The notes under the pieces: model-generated
What the model was told of the DNA's origin: nothing
What the model saw: only the letters and a program-made list of their open reading frames with translations
Databases searched by the model: none
Assembly (NCBI RefSeq): GCF_042140245.1
Contig: NZ_CP159483.1
Span: 1,550,001-1,614,000, forward strand
DNA: 64,000 nt
Origin: MH13 sp042140245
GTDB taxonomy: Bacteria; Pseudomonadota; Alphaproteobacteria; Rhizobiales; MH13
Direction: 5' to 3'
Position numbers and translations under genes: made by a program
Shown: piece after piece, positions 7,803-16,578 of the stretch
Layout: the number at the start of each line of letters is the position of its first letter
Numbering within the stretch: position 1 is the first letter of the stretch

Positions 7803-8821
7803 CCAGGTTTTGCTTGCTCATTCTCTTGGCTATGGCGGCAACGCCAGCAATGGCTAATCCGTTTGGTCCGGTTGTTCCAAGCGAGCCGGTGCCAGGGTTT
7901 GGCTTTGATCAGCTGATCGTTTGGACGGCGCAGGCCCAAGGTGCGTTCTACGATGGGTTGACGGCAGCTCTGCGCGAGGTTGCGACCTCATCATCGGCGC
8001 TTTGGACACTGCTCGGCCTTTCCTTTGGCTACGGCGTGGCGCATGCCGCAGGCCCCGGTCACGGCAAGGTGGTGATCAGTTCTTACATGCTGGCGAGCGG
8101 TGATACCGCGCGTCGCGGTGCGATGCTGGCTATCGGGGCGGCGGTCATGCAAGCAACGATGGCCGTGGTGCTGGTTGGTTTGCTGGCAGGCGTGTTTGGC
8201 CTGTCGCGCACGTTCCTGACCGATGCGACCATTACGCTCGAGCGGTTCTCCTACGCGCTGATCATTCTGCTTGGGTTTTATTTGGTATGGCGAACGGTGA
8301 AAGGTTTGCTGCCGCAGCCTGTTGCTCTGGCGCCTGCAGGTCATCCGCACGATCATGGGCATCACCATGATCATGACCATCATCACACGCACCATGACCA
8401 CGCACACCATACCCACACCCGTGGCGACCCACACCATGTGCATGATGCCCATTGCGGGTGCGATCACGTGCACATGCCAGATGCGGATGAGGTGTCGCGG
8501 ACCGCTGGGCTCGGCCAATCGCTGATGCTTGTTTTGGGCGCGGGCGCGCGGCCTTGCACTGGTGCGCTGCTGGTTCTGGTGCTCGCCATGTCACAAGGTC
8601 TGCTTTGGGCCGGCGCCCTTTCTGCCTATGCCATGGGTGTGGGCACGGCGATCACCGTTGGTACGCTGGCGGTCTTTGCCAGTGGGCTGTCAGGGTTTCT
8701 GACCAAAGGTGGCCAAACATCGGTGCTGATGCGCTATGCACCGATTGTGCTTAGCCTCCTTGGCGGCCTGATTGTCGTGTCCTTCGGTGCGCTGCTTCTG
8801 CTTGCATCGCTTGGGCGCTAG
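7799..8821 (+). CDS. NicO/RcnA-family nickel-cobalt transporter
   Basis: 340 residues, a membrane transporter of the NiCoT/RcnA superfamily. Near residue 81 it has HAAGPGHGKVVISSY, the metal-path motif of helix 2 of the family, and near residue 251 the second conserved segment GARPCTGALLVLVLAMSQG. Between them (about residues 181-227) is a cytoplasmic or periplasmic loop with more than twenty His residues interleaved with Asp, ending in a Cys (HCGCDHVH), a metal-binding loop. A signal-like hydrophobic N-terminus is followed by a short exported stretch. Partner of the overlapping DUF1007 gene. Import versus export cannot be decided from sequence: RcnA exports, other NicO members import. Confidence 0.9.
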   Translation: MTRFCLLILLAMAATPAMANPFGPVVPSEPVPGFGFDQLIVWTAQAQGAFYDGLTAALREVATSSSALWTLLGLSFGYGVAHAAGPGHGKVVISSYMLASGDTARRGAMLAIGAAVMQATMAVVLVGLLAGVFGLSRTFLTDATITLERFSYALIILLGFYLVWRTVKGLLPQPVALAPAGHPHDHGHHHDHDHHHTHHDHAHHTHTRGDPHHVHDAHCGCDHVHMPDADEVSRTAGLGQSLMLVLGAGARPCTGALLVLVLAMSQGLLWAGALSAYAMGVGTAITVGTLAVFASGLSGFLTKGGQTSVLMRYAPIVLSLLGGLIVVSFGALLLLASLGR

Positions 8822-9582
8822 TCTTTGTAAGCGCGCGCCGCATCGCCAAACGCTTTGAAGATTTTCGTTGATGGTGCGTCAGCATCCTCCGACAGGCTTG
8901 CCCAATATTCCGGGTGCCATTGGACGCCTAAGGCGAAGTTCTTTGCATCACTCACCCTAATAGCCTCGATGGTGCCGTCATCTGCCGTGGCTTCCACGGT
9001 AAGCCCGTCGCCCAACCGATCGATGGCCTGCCGGTGTGCTGAATTCACCTGCACATCATCTTCGCCGAGAATGGTGGCAAGGAGGCCGCCAGGTGTGGGG
9101 CTAACGAGATGGTTGTGGGCAAAACGTTCGTGCTGGGGCAAGTCAACAGAGCCACCGCGGTGGTCGCGTCTGTTTTCCTGCTCTTGAATTTCTGTTTCCA
9201 GCGTGCCGCCCATCGCAACGTTGAGTTCCTGGTGCCCGCGGCAAATGGCCAGCAGGGGTAGGTCTCGATTCAGCGCCTCCCTGATCAAGGGCAGGGAGGT
9301 TGAGTCGCGTGCCGGGTCGTAGGGCTCGTGAGCTTCGGTTGGTTCTTCGTCATAAAGATCTGGATGTACATTGGTGCGTGACCCGGTGACCAAAACACCG
9401 CTGGCAGCAGCCAGCAACGTGTCGTTGACGACCGCATCACCCAGCGAGGGAACGATCACCGGTGTAACGCCTGCCGGGCCTGCCAGAGACTTCAAATAGG
9501 TGTTGATAGCCGCGTGCCAGGTGAAGCCGTGAAGCTCACGTTCATCAGAAGAAACCAGAACGAGGGGGCGTGAAGTCTGCAT
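8818..9582 (-). CDS. Class-I glutamine amidotransferase, gamma-glutamyl-GABA hydrolase family (peptidase C26)
   Basis: 254 residues of the PuuD/peptidase C26 type, cytoplasmic, hydrolysing gamma-glutamyl amides. The nucleophile Cys114 lies in LLAICRGHQELNVAMGG, the nucleophile-elbow sequence of this family; the second part of the triad is GVQWHPEYW near residue 225. The C-terminal 4 bases overlap the end of the convergent NicO gene. In E. coli PuuD releases GABA in putrescine degradation, but none of the other puu genes is nearby, so the physiological substrate is open. Confidence 0.9.
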   Translation of the reverse strand: MQTSRPLVLVSSDERELHGFTWHAAINTYLKSLAGPAGVTPVIVPSLGDAVVNDTLLAAASGVLVTGSRTNVHPDLYDEEPTEAHEPYDPARDSTSLPLIREALNRDLPLLAICRGHQELNVAMGGTLETEIQEQENRRDHRGGSVDLPQHERFAHNHLVSPTPGGLLATILGEDDVQVNSAHRQAIDRLGDGLTVEATADDGTIEAIRVSDAKNFALGVQWHPEYWASLSEDADAPSTKIFKAFGDAARAYKD

Positions 9583-9833
9583 ACGTATGTCCTGTTTGCT
9601 AGGGAATCAGGCAGCAATCAAGAATGCCTTTTCCTTGAGCATAACCGCCTGATTTACCATGCGATTTGGTTAAAGGTCTTTCGCCTAATTGTGTATGGTC
9701 ATTGACCCTTGTGCTGTGAAGAGCTTTACGGTTTAAGTGCACCCAGCTGCATGGGGGTTATGCGTATAGCGCATAGCTTCTTGTGTTTGGCTAAAAAAGC
9801 TATCCGCTGAAAGAAGTTCGGGAGGAACTCTAT
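9583..9833 (+). promoter_or_regulatory. Promoter region of the TRAP operon with a 6-bp dyad
   Basis: The 251-base region ahead of dctP holds TATGCG (9759-9764) and its reverse complement CGCATA (9770-9775), separated by TATAG: a candidate operator or part of a promoter. Directly before the start, AGTTC (9815-9819) and GAACT (9825-9829) can pair with the GGGAG ribosome-binding sequence in the loop. No regulator gene is adjacent to say which protein binds the dyad. Confidence 0.4.
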
Positions 9834-10925
9834 ATGGATCGTCGTTCTTTTATTAAAAAAGCTGGTCTTGTTGGTGCAGGCGCTGCCGCGTCAACCACAC
9901 TGGCCGCTCCTGCCATTGCGCAGGGCAATCGCACTTTGACCATGGTTACTTCGGTGCCTGATGGTTTTGCGATTTTCGATGACGCGGCACAGCTCGCTAT
10001 CGATTACATCACGGCCATGACCGATGGTCAGCTGAGCTTCAACAAAATGTCTGCCGGTTCGCTGGTTGGCGCTTTTGAAGTTTTCGATGCTGTGTCGTCA
10101 GGCCAAGCTGATGTGTACCACTCAGCTGAGTACTACTTCCTCAACCAGCATCCTGGCTTTGCCTTCTTTACGTCCGTGCCTTTCGGCATGACAGCGCAAG
10201 AAATGGCCAACTGGTACTACCGTCGCGGTGGCCAGGAACTGCATGACAATCTGTCCGGCCTGTTTGGCCTTAAGCCATTGCTTTGCGGCATGACCGCGAT
10301 GCAGCCAGGTGGTTGGTTCAACAAAGAAATCAACTCCGCTGATGATCTGCAGGGTCTTCGCTTCCGCATGCCTGGCCAAGGTGGTCAGGTGCTCGGTCGC
10401 CTTGGTGCTTCTGTTCAGAACATTCCCGGCGGTGAAATCTATCAGGCGCTTGCGTCTGGCCAGATTGATGGTGCCGAATGGATCGGTCCTTACGCCGATG
10501 AGCGCATGGGCTTCCAGGAAGTGACCAACACCTACTATGCTGCTGGCTTCCATGAGCCAGGCTCTGCATTGAGCATGGTGTTCAACCAGGAAGTTTGGGA
10601 ATCGCTGACAGCAACGCAGCAGCAGGTCTGTAAAGTTGCGACTGAAGCTGCCCACGCACAGAACACAGCGCTTTCGCTGGCTGAAAACGGTGCTGCTTTG
10701 GCTCGTTTGCAGGCTGGTGGCGTTCAGGTTCGCCAGTTCCCCGAAGATGTTTGGGACGAGTATGGTCGTGGCGCCGCTGAGGTTCGCGAAGAGAACATGA
10801 GCGATCCGATGTATGCGGAAATCGCCGAGAGCTACTTCGCGTCTCTGCAAGAGTCCGCTGACTGGTACGAGATTGCCGATGGCGAATATATGCGTCAGCG
10901 CAACCGCGTGAACGCAGCGATGTAA
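9834..10925 (+). CDS. dctP: TRAP transporter substrate-binding protein, TakP-like (DctP)
   Basis: 363 residues; periplasmic binding component of a TRAP transporter. The N-terminus MDRRSFIKKAG with a later APAIAQ cleavage site is a twin-arginine signal, so the protein is likely exported folded. The mature part closely follows the alpha-keto-acid-binding TakP type: GGWFNKEINSADDLQGLRFR near residue 160, which carries the Arg that contacts the carboxylate, and AEWIGPYADERMG near residue 215. The start has GGGAGGA 9 bases before it. First gene of dctPQM; a strong terminator-like hairpin follows, which would keep its level above that of the permeases. A 2-oxo acid or similar monocarboxylate ligand is inferred. 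Confidence 0.92.
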   Translation: MDRRSFIKKAGLVGAGAAASTTLAAPAIAQGNRTLTMVTSVPDGFAIFDDAAQLAIDYITAMTDGQLSFNKMSAGSLVGAFEVFDAVSSGQADVYHSAEYYFLNQHPGFAFFTSVPFGMTAQEMANWYYRRGGQELHDNLSGLFGLKPLLCGMTAMQPGGWFNKEINSADDLQGLRFRMPGQGGQVLGRLGASVQNIPGGEIYQALASGQIDGAEWIGPYADERMGFQEVTNTYYAAGFHEPGSALSMVFNQEVWESLTATQQQVCKVATEAAHAQNTALSLAENGAALARLQAGGVQVRQFPEDVWDEYGRGAAEVREENMSDPMYAEIAESYFASLQESADWYEIADGEYMRQRNRVNAAM

Positions 10926-10933
10926 CTGATTTT

Positions 10934-10961
10934 CCCGCCCGGCTCAGGCCGGGCGGGTTTT
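10934..10961 (+). terminator. Strong hairpin with T tail between dctP and dctQ
   Basis: CCCGCCCGGC (10934-10943) pairs perfectly with GCCGGGCGGG (10948-10957) around a TCAG loop and is followed by TTTTC. It is a Rho-independent terminator by form, placed inside an operon between binding protein and permeases, so partial read-through is expected. Confidence 0.88.
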
Positions 10962-11050
10962 CTCACTTCTGTCGCTGAATTGCAGAGGTGACGCGCACAT
11001 GATCCCACCGCTGGGATACCTTTGGGGACGCGCGCACGGGGTACATTGGT

Positions 11051-11962
11051 ATGATCGATTTCATCGTCTGGGTTGTCACCAACATTGCGTTGGCGCCGTA
11101 CCATCTGTTTCTGGCGATTATCAATCCGCAAGCTTGGCTGAACTGGGCCGACCCTGAAGCGCTGGTGCGCTTCATTTACTATGGCGGGTCGATCGAATTT
11201 TTCTTCGTCATGCTCACAACGTTTCTGGTCATCACTGCACTGGGAATGTTTTGGAAACGCGAGATTCTTTGGGGCTGCGTGCGCGGTCTGGAAACGTTTG
11301 CCAATTTGGTAGGGCGCACCGCCGCCTGGGTTGGTCTCATCATGGTGCTGCAGCAGGTGATGATCGTTTTCCTGCAGCGTATTTTTCGCGTCGCTGAAAT
11401 TCAGCTTGGCCCTTTGGGTACCGCTTTCAGTCAAGATTTGAGCTGGTGGTCTGAAGAACTGAAGCTCTACAACGCCATGATCGTCTGTCTGTGCTGTACC
11501 TACACGTTTGTTCAAGGCGGCCACGTGCGCGTGGACCTTGTTTATTCGGCGGTGTCTCATCGTACAAAACGACTGATCGATATGTTCGGGTGTCTGTTCT
11601 TCATGATCCCGGCGACGCTGATCACCTATCTTTACGCCTGGTTTTTCATGTGGCGCCATTTGGTGGTGCCCAATCCTTCGGCCTCCAGCACGCTTGATCG
11701 CATGCTGATGCAGGCCCGCATTTTGCGTTGGAACGTGGAGACCATCGGCTTCAGCCCTAACGGCTTCAACGCCTACTTCCTCTTCAAGGTTCTGCTGGTT
11801 GCATTCTGTGTGCTGGTGCTGATCCACGCGATGGCGTTTTTCTGGCGCTCTTACCTTGAGTATGTCGAGGGCGAGGAGAGTGCGGGCAAGTATCTCGACA
11901 AGGATGTGATGGGCGACGAAGCCGAAGAGTTCGCGCACGAGGCCCATTCCGGCTCAACCTGA
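11051..11962 (+). CDS. dctQ: TRAP transporter small permease (DctQ), long form
   Basis: 303 residues, against about 160-200 for a usual DctQ. Hydrophobic segments lie near residues 1-20, 55-75, 95-115, 145-165, 180-205 and 250-275, more than the four of a standard DctQ, with an extra N-terminal pair and a charged C-terminal tail. A core with WSEELKLYNAMIVCLCCTYT and GHVRVDLVYS matches the DctQ region that includes the conserved Arg. Lies between dctP and dctM on the plus strand (60 bases to dctM). Together with the long DctM it belongs to the large-permease TRAP group rather than to the classic DctQM. Confidence 0.85.
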   Translation: MIDFIVWVVTNIALAPYHLFLAIINPQAWLNWADPEALVRFIYYGGSIEFFFVMLTTFLVITALGMFWKREILWGCVRGLETFANLVGRTAAWVGLIMVLQQVMIVFLQRIFRVAEIQLGPLGTAFSQDLSWWSEELKLYNAMIVCLCCTYTFVQGGHVRVDLVYSAVSHRTKRLIDMFGCLFFMIPATLITYLYAWFFMWRHLVVPNPSASSTLDRMLMQARILRWNVETIGFSPNGFNAYFLFKVLLVAFCVLVLIHAMAFFWRSYLEYVEGEESAGKYLDKDVMGDEAEEFAHEAHSGST

Positions 11963-12022
11963 TTGAGCGCTGGTATTTGAGTAGTTTGGTCGCCACGCGC
12001 GACTAGGGGGTAAGGCAACACC

Positions 12023-14377
12023 ATGCTTTTTGGATTGGACGGGGTCGAAGTCGGCCTGATCATTGTCTTCCTGACATTGTTCGCAGCCATTTTGACCGGC
12101 TTCCCAGTGGCATTTTCCATCGCTGGGGCCGGGGTGATTTCTTTTGCGATCATTGCAGGGCTCGACTCCGCAGGCCTGCTGATACATCAGGCCATCGACA
12201 CCAGTTCTGATCCCTACCGAGCGTTGGTTGCCGAGGGGGTGGTGCGCGACTCGATATCCATCTTCCGATACCCGGACTTACCGAGGATAGAGGAACCGGT
12301 CTTCCCGGGCGGTTGGCAGTTGGCGATGGAGCGCAATATCTCCTTTATCGTCAACCGGATGAATGAGCGTGTGATCGCCGGTCAGTCTATTGAGACTCTG
12401 CTGGCTGTGGCCATGTTCGTGATGATGGGCATCACGCTTGAGCGTTCGCGGATCGCTGAAGACCTTCTGACAACCATGGCCCGCGTGTTTGGCCCACTGC
12501 CTGGCGGTCTGGCTGTTTCCATTGTCATGGTGGGGGCGTTCCTTGCTGCCTCAACCGGCATTGTTGGGGCCACCGTGGTGACCATGGGTCTGCTTGCGCT
12601 GCCTACGATGCTGCGCAACAACTATTCTCCGGAGCTTGCGACCGGCGTGATTGCGGCCTCTGGTACGCTTGGCCAGATCATTCCGCCATCCATCGTGATC
12701 GTTCTTCTTGGCACGCTGGTGGGTGACCTTTATGCGGCCGGTCAAGAAACCCGCGCCCAGCTCGCCGGGTGTACAGATGCGCTGACCTATCTCGGCGAAC
12801 CAGCTGTGCTCTCTGTGGGTACGCTGTTCCAGGCCGCTCTTATTCCTGGCATCTTCATCGCGATGCTCTATGGCGTCTACGCCTTTGGCTTTGCGCTGGT
12901 GAACCCAGACAAAGCGCCAGCGGTGGAGCTTGGTGGCGGCAACACATCTGAAGCCATTGGCCGTCGCCGCGGCATGACATGGTTCTTGGCCGCACCGCTT
13001 GGCCTGCTCTTTGCCGTGGGCCTTGCTGTCAGCGGCGGGATGATCGGTAGCCAATCGTTCTCCGTCTCGAATTTCTCCGATGGCGGTGAAGTGGCGAGCC
13101 TGCGCACCAATGTTTCTCCGCAATGCCAGGAAGCGATGATCGAATTGCACGGTCAGGACGCTTGGGACCGGGCTGTTGAAGAACGTGCCGCCATCCAGGC
13201 GTCAGGTGGTGGCGAAGAAGCCCATGAGCGCTCTGAAGAAGAAATGGCAGTTGCGCGTGCTGAGGCGCTGGAGAACACCGCCCCGATCGGTTCAGGTGTC
13301 ACCACCATCTTTGTTCTGTTGGCGCTTATTCTGATCATCGCGCGCGGGGTCTCTGCCAGCGCCAGCGCAACGCCACTGATTATCGGCGGGGTGGGCGTTG
13401 TCTTGGCCTTTGTCCTTGATGCCTTGTTCATCAGTCCGCTCACCGGGCCTGGCGCAAAGTTCATGATCTTGGCAATCCCAGCTTTGCTGGCCCTTTATGG
13501 CGCCCGTGAAGCGATGGGCCGCTTGGCGCAGAATGAGCTTTTGCGGGTTGTTTTCCCGCCCCTGGTTCTGATCGTTGCTGTGCTCGGCTCGATCCTTGGC
13601 GGGATTACCAACCCAACACCAGCAGCTGCCCTAGGTGCTGCTGGTGCGATCATGCTGGCGGCGTTCCGCAAGCTGAAGGAAGAAGACGGTAAGTCCAAAA
13701 TCGTCATCTACTCCAGCTTGGCGCTGGTGGTTATGATCCTGCTGGGTGTCAATTTCGACCTGCGCATCACGCGTGAATCGGTCGCCTTTGAAGACTGGGT
13801 TGCCTACGTGCTTGCGCAGGGTGCCTACCACTTTGCGTTCCTAGGGCTGCTTTACAGCTGCTGGGTTCTCTTCCGCGGCAATGTTCTCTCGCCGGTGGTG
13901 CGCGAGACGGCCAAAGTTACCTCGATGGTTTTCACCATCCTGATCGGCAGTCAGCTGCTCAACCTGGTGCTGATTTCTTTCGGTGGTGAGCACTACATCC
14001 AGCAGTTCCTTCGAGCCTTTGACAATGAGCTGGTGGTTTTCCTCATCGTCATGCTCATCCTGTTTGTTCTGGGGTTTGTGCTCGACTTCTTGGAGATCAT
14101 CTACATTGTGATCCCGATCGTTGGGCCGGTGATCTATGGCGGCACGCTTGATCCCGCTTGGGTAACGATCATGATCGCGGTGAACCTGCAAACCTCGTTC
14201 CTGACACCGCCGTTTGGTTTTGCGCTGTTCTATCTGCGCGGTGTCGCGCCACCATCTGTGACCACTGGCAATATCTATCGAGGGGTGCTGCCATTCGTGG
14301 GCATCCAAGTGCTGGCACTTGGGCTGTTATGGCTCTTCCCCGGCATCGTGACGATCCTGCCGGATCTGCTCAACTAG
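12023..14377 (+). CDS. dctM: TRAP transporter large permease (DctM), long form with inserted loops
   Basis: 784 residues, against about 430 for classic DctM. The transporter core is clear: GFPVAFSIAGAGVISF at the start, GITLERSRIAEDLLTTMARVFG and GIVGATVVTMGLLALPTMLR in the first half, IAASGTLGQIIPPSIVIVLLG (quoted in part) near residue 215, and LQTSFLTPPFGFALFYLRGV near the C-terminus. Two hydrophilic insertions break the core: about residues 58-115 and about 345-420, the latter rich in Glu/Ala with one Cys. There are extra membrane helices in between. Last gene of dctPQM, followed by a terminator. It probably moves the ligand of DctP with sodium ions. Confidence 0.92.
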   Translation: MLFGLDGVEVGLIIVFLTLFAAILTGFPVAFSIAGAGVISFAIIAGLDSAGLLIHQAIDTSSDPYRALVAEGVVRDSISIFRYPDLPRIEEPVFPGGWQLAMERNISFIVNRMNERVIAGQSIETLLAVAMFVMMGITLERSRIAEDLLTTMARVFGPLPGGLAVSIVMVGAFLAASTGIVGATVVTMGLLALPTMLRNNYSPELATGVIAASGTLGQIIPPSIVIVLLGTLVGDLYAAGQETRAQLAGCTDALTYLGEPAVLSVGTLFQAALIPGIFIAMLYGVYAFGFALVNPDKAPAVELGGGNTSEAIGRRRGMTWFLAAPLGLLFAVGLAVSGGMIGSQSFSVSNFSDGGEVASLRTNVSPQCQEAMIELHGQDAWDRAVEERAAIQASGGGEEAHERSEEEMAVARAEALENTAPIGSGVTTIFVLLALILIIARGVSASASATPLIIGGVGVVLAFVLDALFISPLTGPGAKFMILAIPALLALYGAREAMGRLAQNELLRVVFPPLVLIVAVLGSILGGITNPTPAAALGAAGAIMLAAFRKLKEEDGKSKIVIYSSLALVVMILLGVNFDLRITRESVAFEDWVAYVLAQGAYHFAFLGLLYSCWVLFRGNVLSPVVRETAKVTSMVFTILIGSQLLNLVLISFGGEHYIQQFLRAFDNELVVFLIVMLILFVLGFVLDFLEIIYIVIPIVGPVIYGGTLDPAWVTIMIAVNLQTSFLTPPFGFALFYLRGVAPPSVTTGNIYRGVLPFVGIQVLALGLLWLFPGIVTILPDLLN

Positions 14378-14396
14378 GCTGGACAAACCTTCACGC

Positions 14397-14434
14397 AAAG
14401 CCCCGAAGATCGCGACGATTTTCGGGGCTTTTTT
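14397..14434 (+). terminator. Terminator of the TRAP operon
   Basis: AAAGCCCCGAA (14397-14407) pairs with TTCGGGGCTTT (14421-14431), followed by more T. Lies 20 bases after the dctM stop and before the convergent exoD gene. Confidence 0.9.
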
Positions 14435-14481
14435 GTTGGCTTGGGGTATTGGCTGAATCAGCCAGTCCGTTGTGAAGCCTC

Positions 14482-15060
14482 TTACAGAAAGTGGATGATG
14501 AGTCCAATCACTACGCCGTAGGGCAGAAGACCGATACAGATGATAGCGCCATCACGGGCAAGCATGCCGAGCGCAAGCAAAGTGACGCCCACGCCAAGAG
14601 CTGATGAGGAGAATGGCACAAACTCCAAAAACGGCATCATCAAGCCCGATATCAGGCAAAGCAATTGCGGAATGAAGATCAGTGGGCGTCGAACAAAGGC
14701 ACGAAAGCGCTGGGTGGTATGGCCATCAACCCATGCCAAAACTGGTCGGGCGCTAAGGAATGCATCGCGGACGGTTTTTCCATTGACCTGACGTTTTAGC
14801 AACCAGGATGGCAGCCAAAGATGGCGGCGCCGCAACAGCATCTGCGCCGACACAAGGGCAATGATGATGCCCATCAAGGACGAGAAAAACGGAATGCCGC
14901 TCAGCGGTGTTGCCACGGCCACGGCGGGCAACAACAGAATGGGTGTGAAGCTTGCTCGCCCAACTGATTTCAGCACGCTGTCGATGTCGATGACATCGGG
15001 TTCTGCTGCTGCGACAACGCGATCAACAATCTCCAACAGGCTGGCAGGCGCATGCGTCAT
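14482..15060 (-). CDS. exoD: ExoD-family membrane protein
   Basis: 192 residues, the usual ExoD length (about 200). A hydrophilic first 35 residues lead into hydrophobic helices: FTPILLLPAVAVATPLSGIP is the ExoD signature region, then LMGIIIALVSAQMLL and, after RRPLIFIPQLLCL, three more C-terminal helices. ExoD was named from exopolysaccharide-defective rhizobial mutants; its biochemical role is unknown. The start is placed at 15060 because similarity begins there; the frame stays open to 15270. Preceded by a SnoaL-like gene on the same strand, 219 bases away. Confidence 0.82.
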   Translation of the reverse strand: MTHAPASLLEIVDRVVAAAEPDVIDIDSVLKSVGRASFTPILLLPAVAVATPLSGIPFFSSLMGIIIALVSAQMLLRRRHLWLPSWLLKRQVNGKTVRDAFLSARPVLAWVDGHTTQRFRAFVRRPLIFIPQLLCLISGLMMPFLEFVPFSSSALGVGVTLLALGMLARDGAIICIGLLPYGVVIGLIIHFL

Positions 15061-15279
15061 AGATGGTCCTGTCACGCGCGCGTCACCGCGTCGGTGATGT
15101 TGCGTTGCTGCTGAAAGCTGCGGCGGGTCGGGCGAAGCTTGAGGGCCAACCCAATGTTTTGAGCTTATGTGTAGACCGGTCTTGTCTTTACAAGGCTTGA
15201 ACTCATGAGCTGCATCGCTTTTGTCACCGGCATTGAGGAGGCGGCGAAACTCGCGATTACAGCCACGCACTCGCTCAGT

Positions 15280-15666
15280 TTAAGTCAGCTCGGCCAGCGT
15301 GTAAGCGGATGGGAAATCCCAAGCCTCAACAATGCGCCCTTCGACAAAGCGCCACACAACCACCGCATGGATGGCGAAGGTTTCGCCGTCCATGGTCATC
15401 GTGTTCTTGGTGTGTGTGACCACCAGTTCGTCGCCGTGTGCGGTTGCTGAAATCGGCTGCACAGTGAAGGTGCCATCAGATTTCTCACCGAGGCGCTCGA
15501 AAAAATCGCGTATGCCTTCAAGTCCCTTGTAAGCTCCCTCCATCTCCGGAAGGTTGGGATTAACGTAATGCCAGACCACATCAGGTGAAAACAGCTCTTT
15601 AGCTGAGGCAAGGTCGCGCGGATTCAACGTCTCCAACAGGGCCACATTAGGGTGTTTCTCGGTCAA
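15280..15666 (-). CDS. SnoaL/NTF2-like protein
   Basis: 128 residues with the cone-shaped NTF2 fold pattern: an N-terminal helix (LNPRDLASAKELFSPDVVWHYVNP), the conserved YKGLEGIRDFFERL helix, and beta strands ending WRFVEGRIVEAWDFPSAY, as in SnoaL-like polyketide cyclases and ester cyclases. The start is a TTG, supported by AAGGAG 7 bases before it, with no nearby ATG. Such proteins are small-molecule cyclases, isomerases or hydrolases, and no specific activity can be given. It is divergent from an SDR oxidoreductase, 107 bases apart. Confidence 0.8.
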   Translation of the reverse strand: MTEKHPNVALLETLNPRDLASAKELFSPDVVWHYVNPNLPEMEGAYKGLEGIRDFFERLGEKSDGTFTVQPISATAHGDELVVTHTKNTMTMDGETFAIHAVVVWRFVEGRIVEAWDFPSAYTLAELT

Positions 15667-15773
15667 GGTATTGCTCCTTGTTTTGGGTGCGCTTCAATGC
15701 CAATCAAAGAGGCGATGGGCGTTGATCGGCATCAATGGTGGCGCTTACCAACAACAAATAGGGAGAGCTTTTG

Positions 15774-16466
15774 ATGAACCGAACCGCTCTTGTGACTGGC
15801 GCCAATCGTGGGATTGGCAAAGCCATTGCTGAAGGTTTGGCTGCCGAAGGCTTGAACGTGGTTTTGGTTGGCCGTGACGGCGCAACGCTGGGTGAGTTGG
15901 TGCTGAGCCTCCATCGCCAGCACAGGGTTGAAGCACGGTCCATGATGATGGATGTCGCCGACCCGGTGTCGATCCGCCAAGGGCTTGCCAAGCTTGCCCG
16001 TAATCAGGTGCCCATTGATGTGTTGGTCAACAATGCCGGTATCTTGCCTGATGGTGACCTGCTCACCATGCCCTGGGACGATGTTGAGGCTTCAACGCGG
16101 GTCAATGCCCTTGGCCCCTTGCAACTCATGCGTGAGTTGATGCCGGGTATGGCGGCACGCGGCTATGGCCGTGTGGTCAATGTGTCATCCGGTTGGGGGT
16201 CTCTGAATGGATTGGGGCCGAGTGCTTATGGCATCACCAAGGCGTTCTTGAATGCGATCACCATAAAAGCGGCGCGCGAAGCAGGGCGCGGCGTGCTGGT
16301 CAACGCGATGTGTCCAGGATGGGTGCGTACCGATATGGGCGGAGTGGGCGCTGACCGCACGCCAGAAGAGGGCGCGGACACCGCTCTGTTTCTGGCCACG
16401 CTTCCCGAAGGTGGACCATCTGGACGTATTTTCCGCGACCGTCGGCCTATTCCTTGGGATGAGTGA
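15774..16466 (+). CDS. Short-chain dehydrogenase/reductase
   Basis: 230 residues, a classical SDR with cytoplasmic NAD(P)-dependent oxidoreductase activity. The cofactor-binding TGANRGIG starts near residue 9, NNAG is near residue 85, and the catalytic set is Ser of NVSSGWGSL and Tyr-x-x-x-Lys in SAYGITKAF. The basic residue of NRGIG and a further Arg in VLVGRDG suggest NADPH. The start codon ATG at 15774 follows GGGAGAG; a TTG at 15771 is less likely. Substrate unknown. A PaaK-like gene follows 112 bases later. Confidence 0.9.
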   Translation: MNRTALVTGANRGIGKAIAEGLAAEGLNVVLVGRDGATLGELVLSLHRQHRVEARSMMMDVADPVSIRQGLAKLARNQVPIDVLVNNAGILPDGDLLTMPWDDVEASTRVNALGPLQLMRELMPGMAARGYGRVVNVSSGWGSLNGLGPSAYGITKAFLNAITIKAAREAGRGVLVNAMCPGWVRTDMGGVGADRTPEEGADTALFLATLPEGGPSGRIFRDRRPIPWDE

Positions 16467-16578
16467 CTTCAGGGTGCGTAGAGCGCCTCGCCACAAAGGT
16501 TAATTTCAATCCACCTCTTGGTAAGGCTTTGCGGCGACACTGAACGCGAAAGTTGCGTTGTGTGGAGTTGAGCGTTTC

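Noticed and set aside
10895..11947. 350-codon open frame on the minus strand
   Set aside because: Lies antisense to dctQ, is rich in His, Gln, Arg and Pro from codon mirroring, and has no family resemblance.
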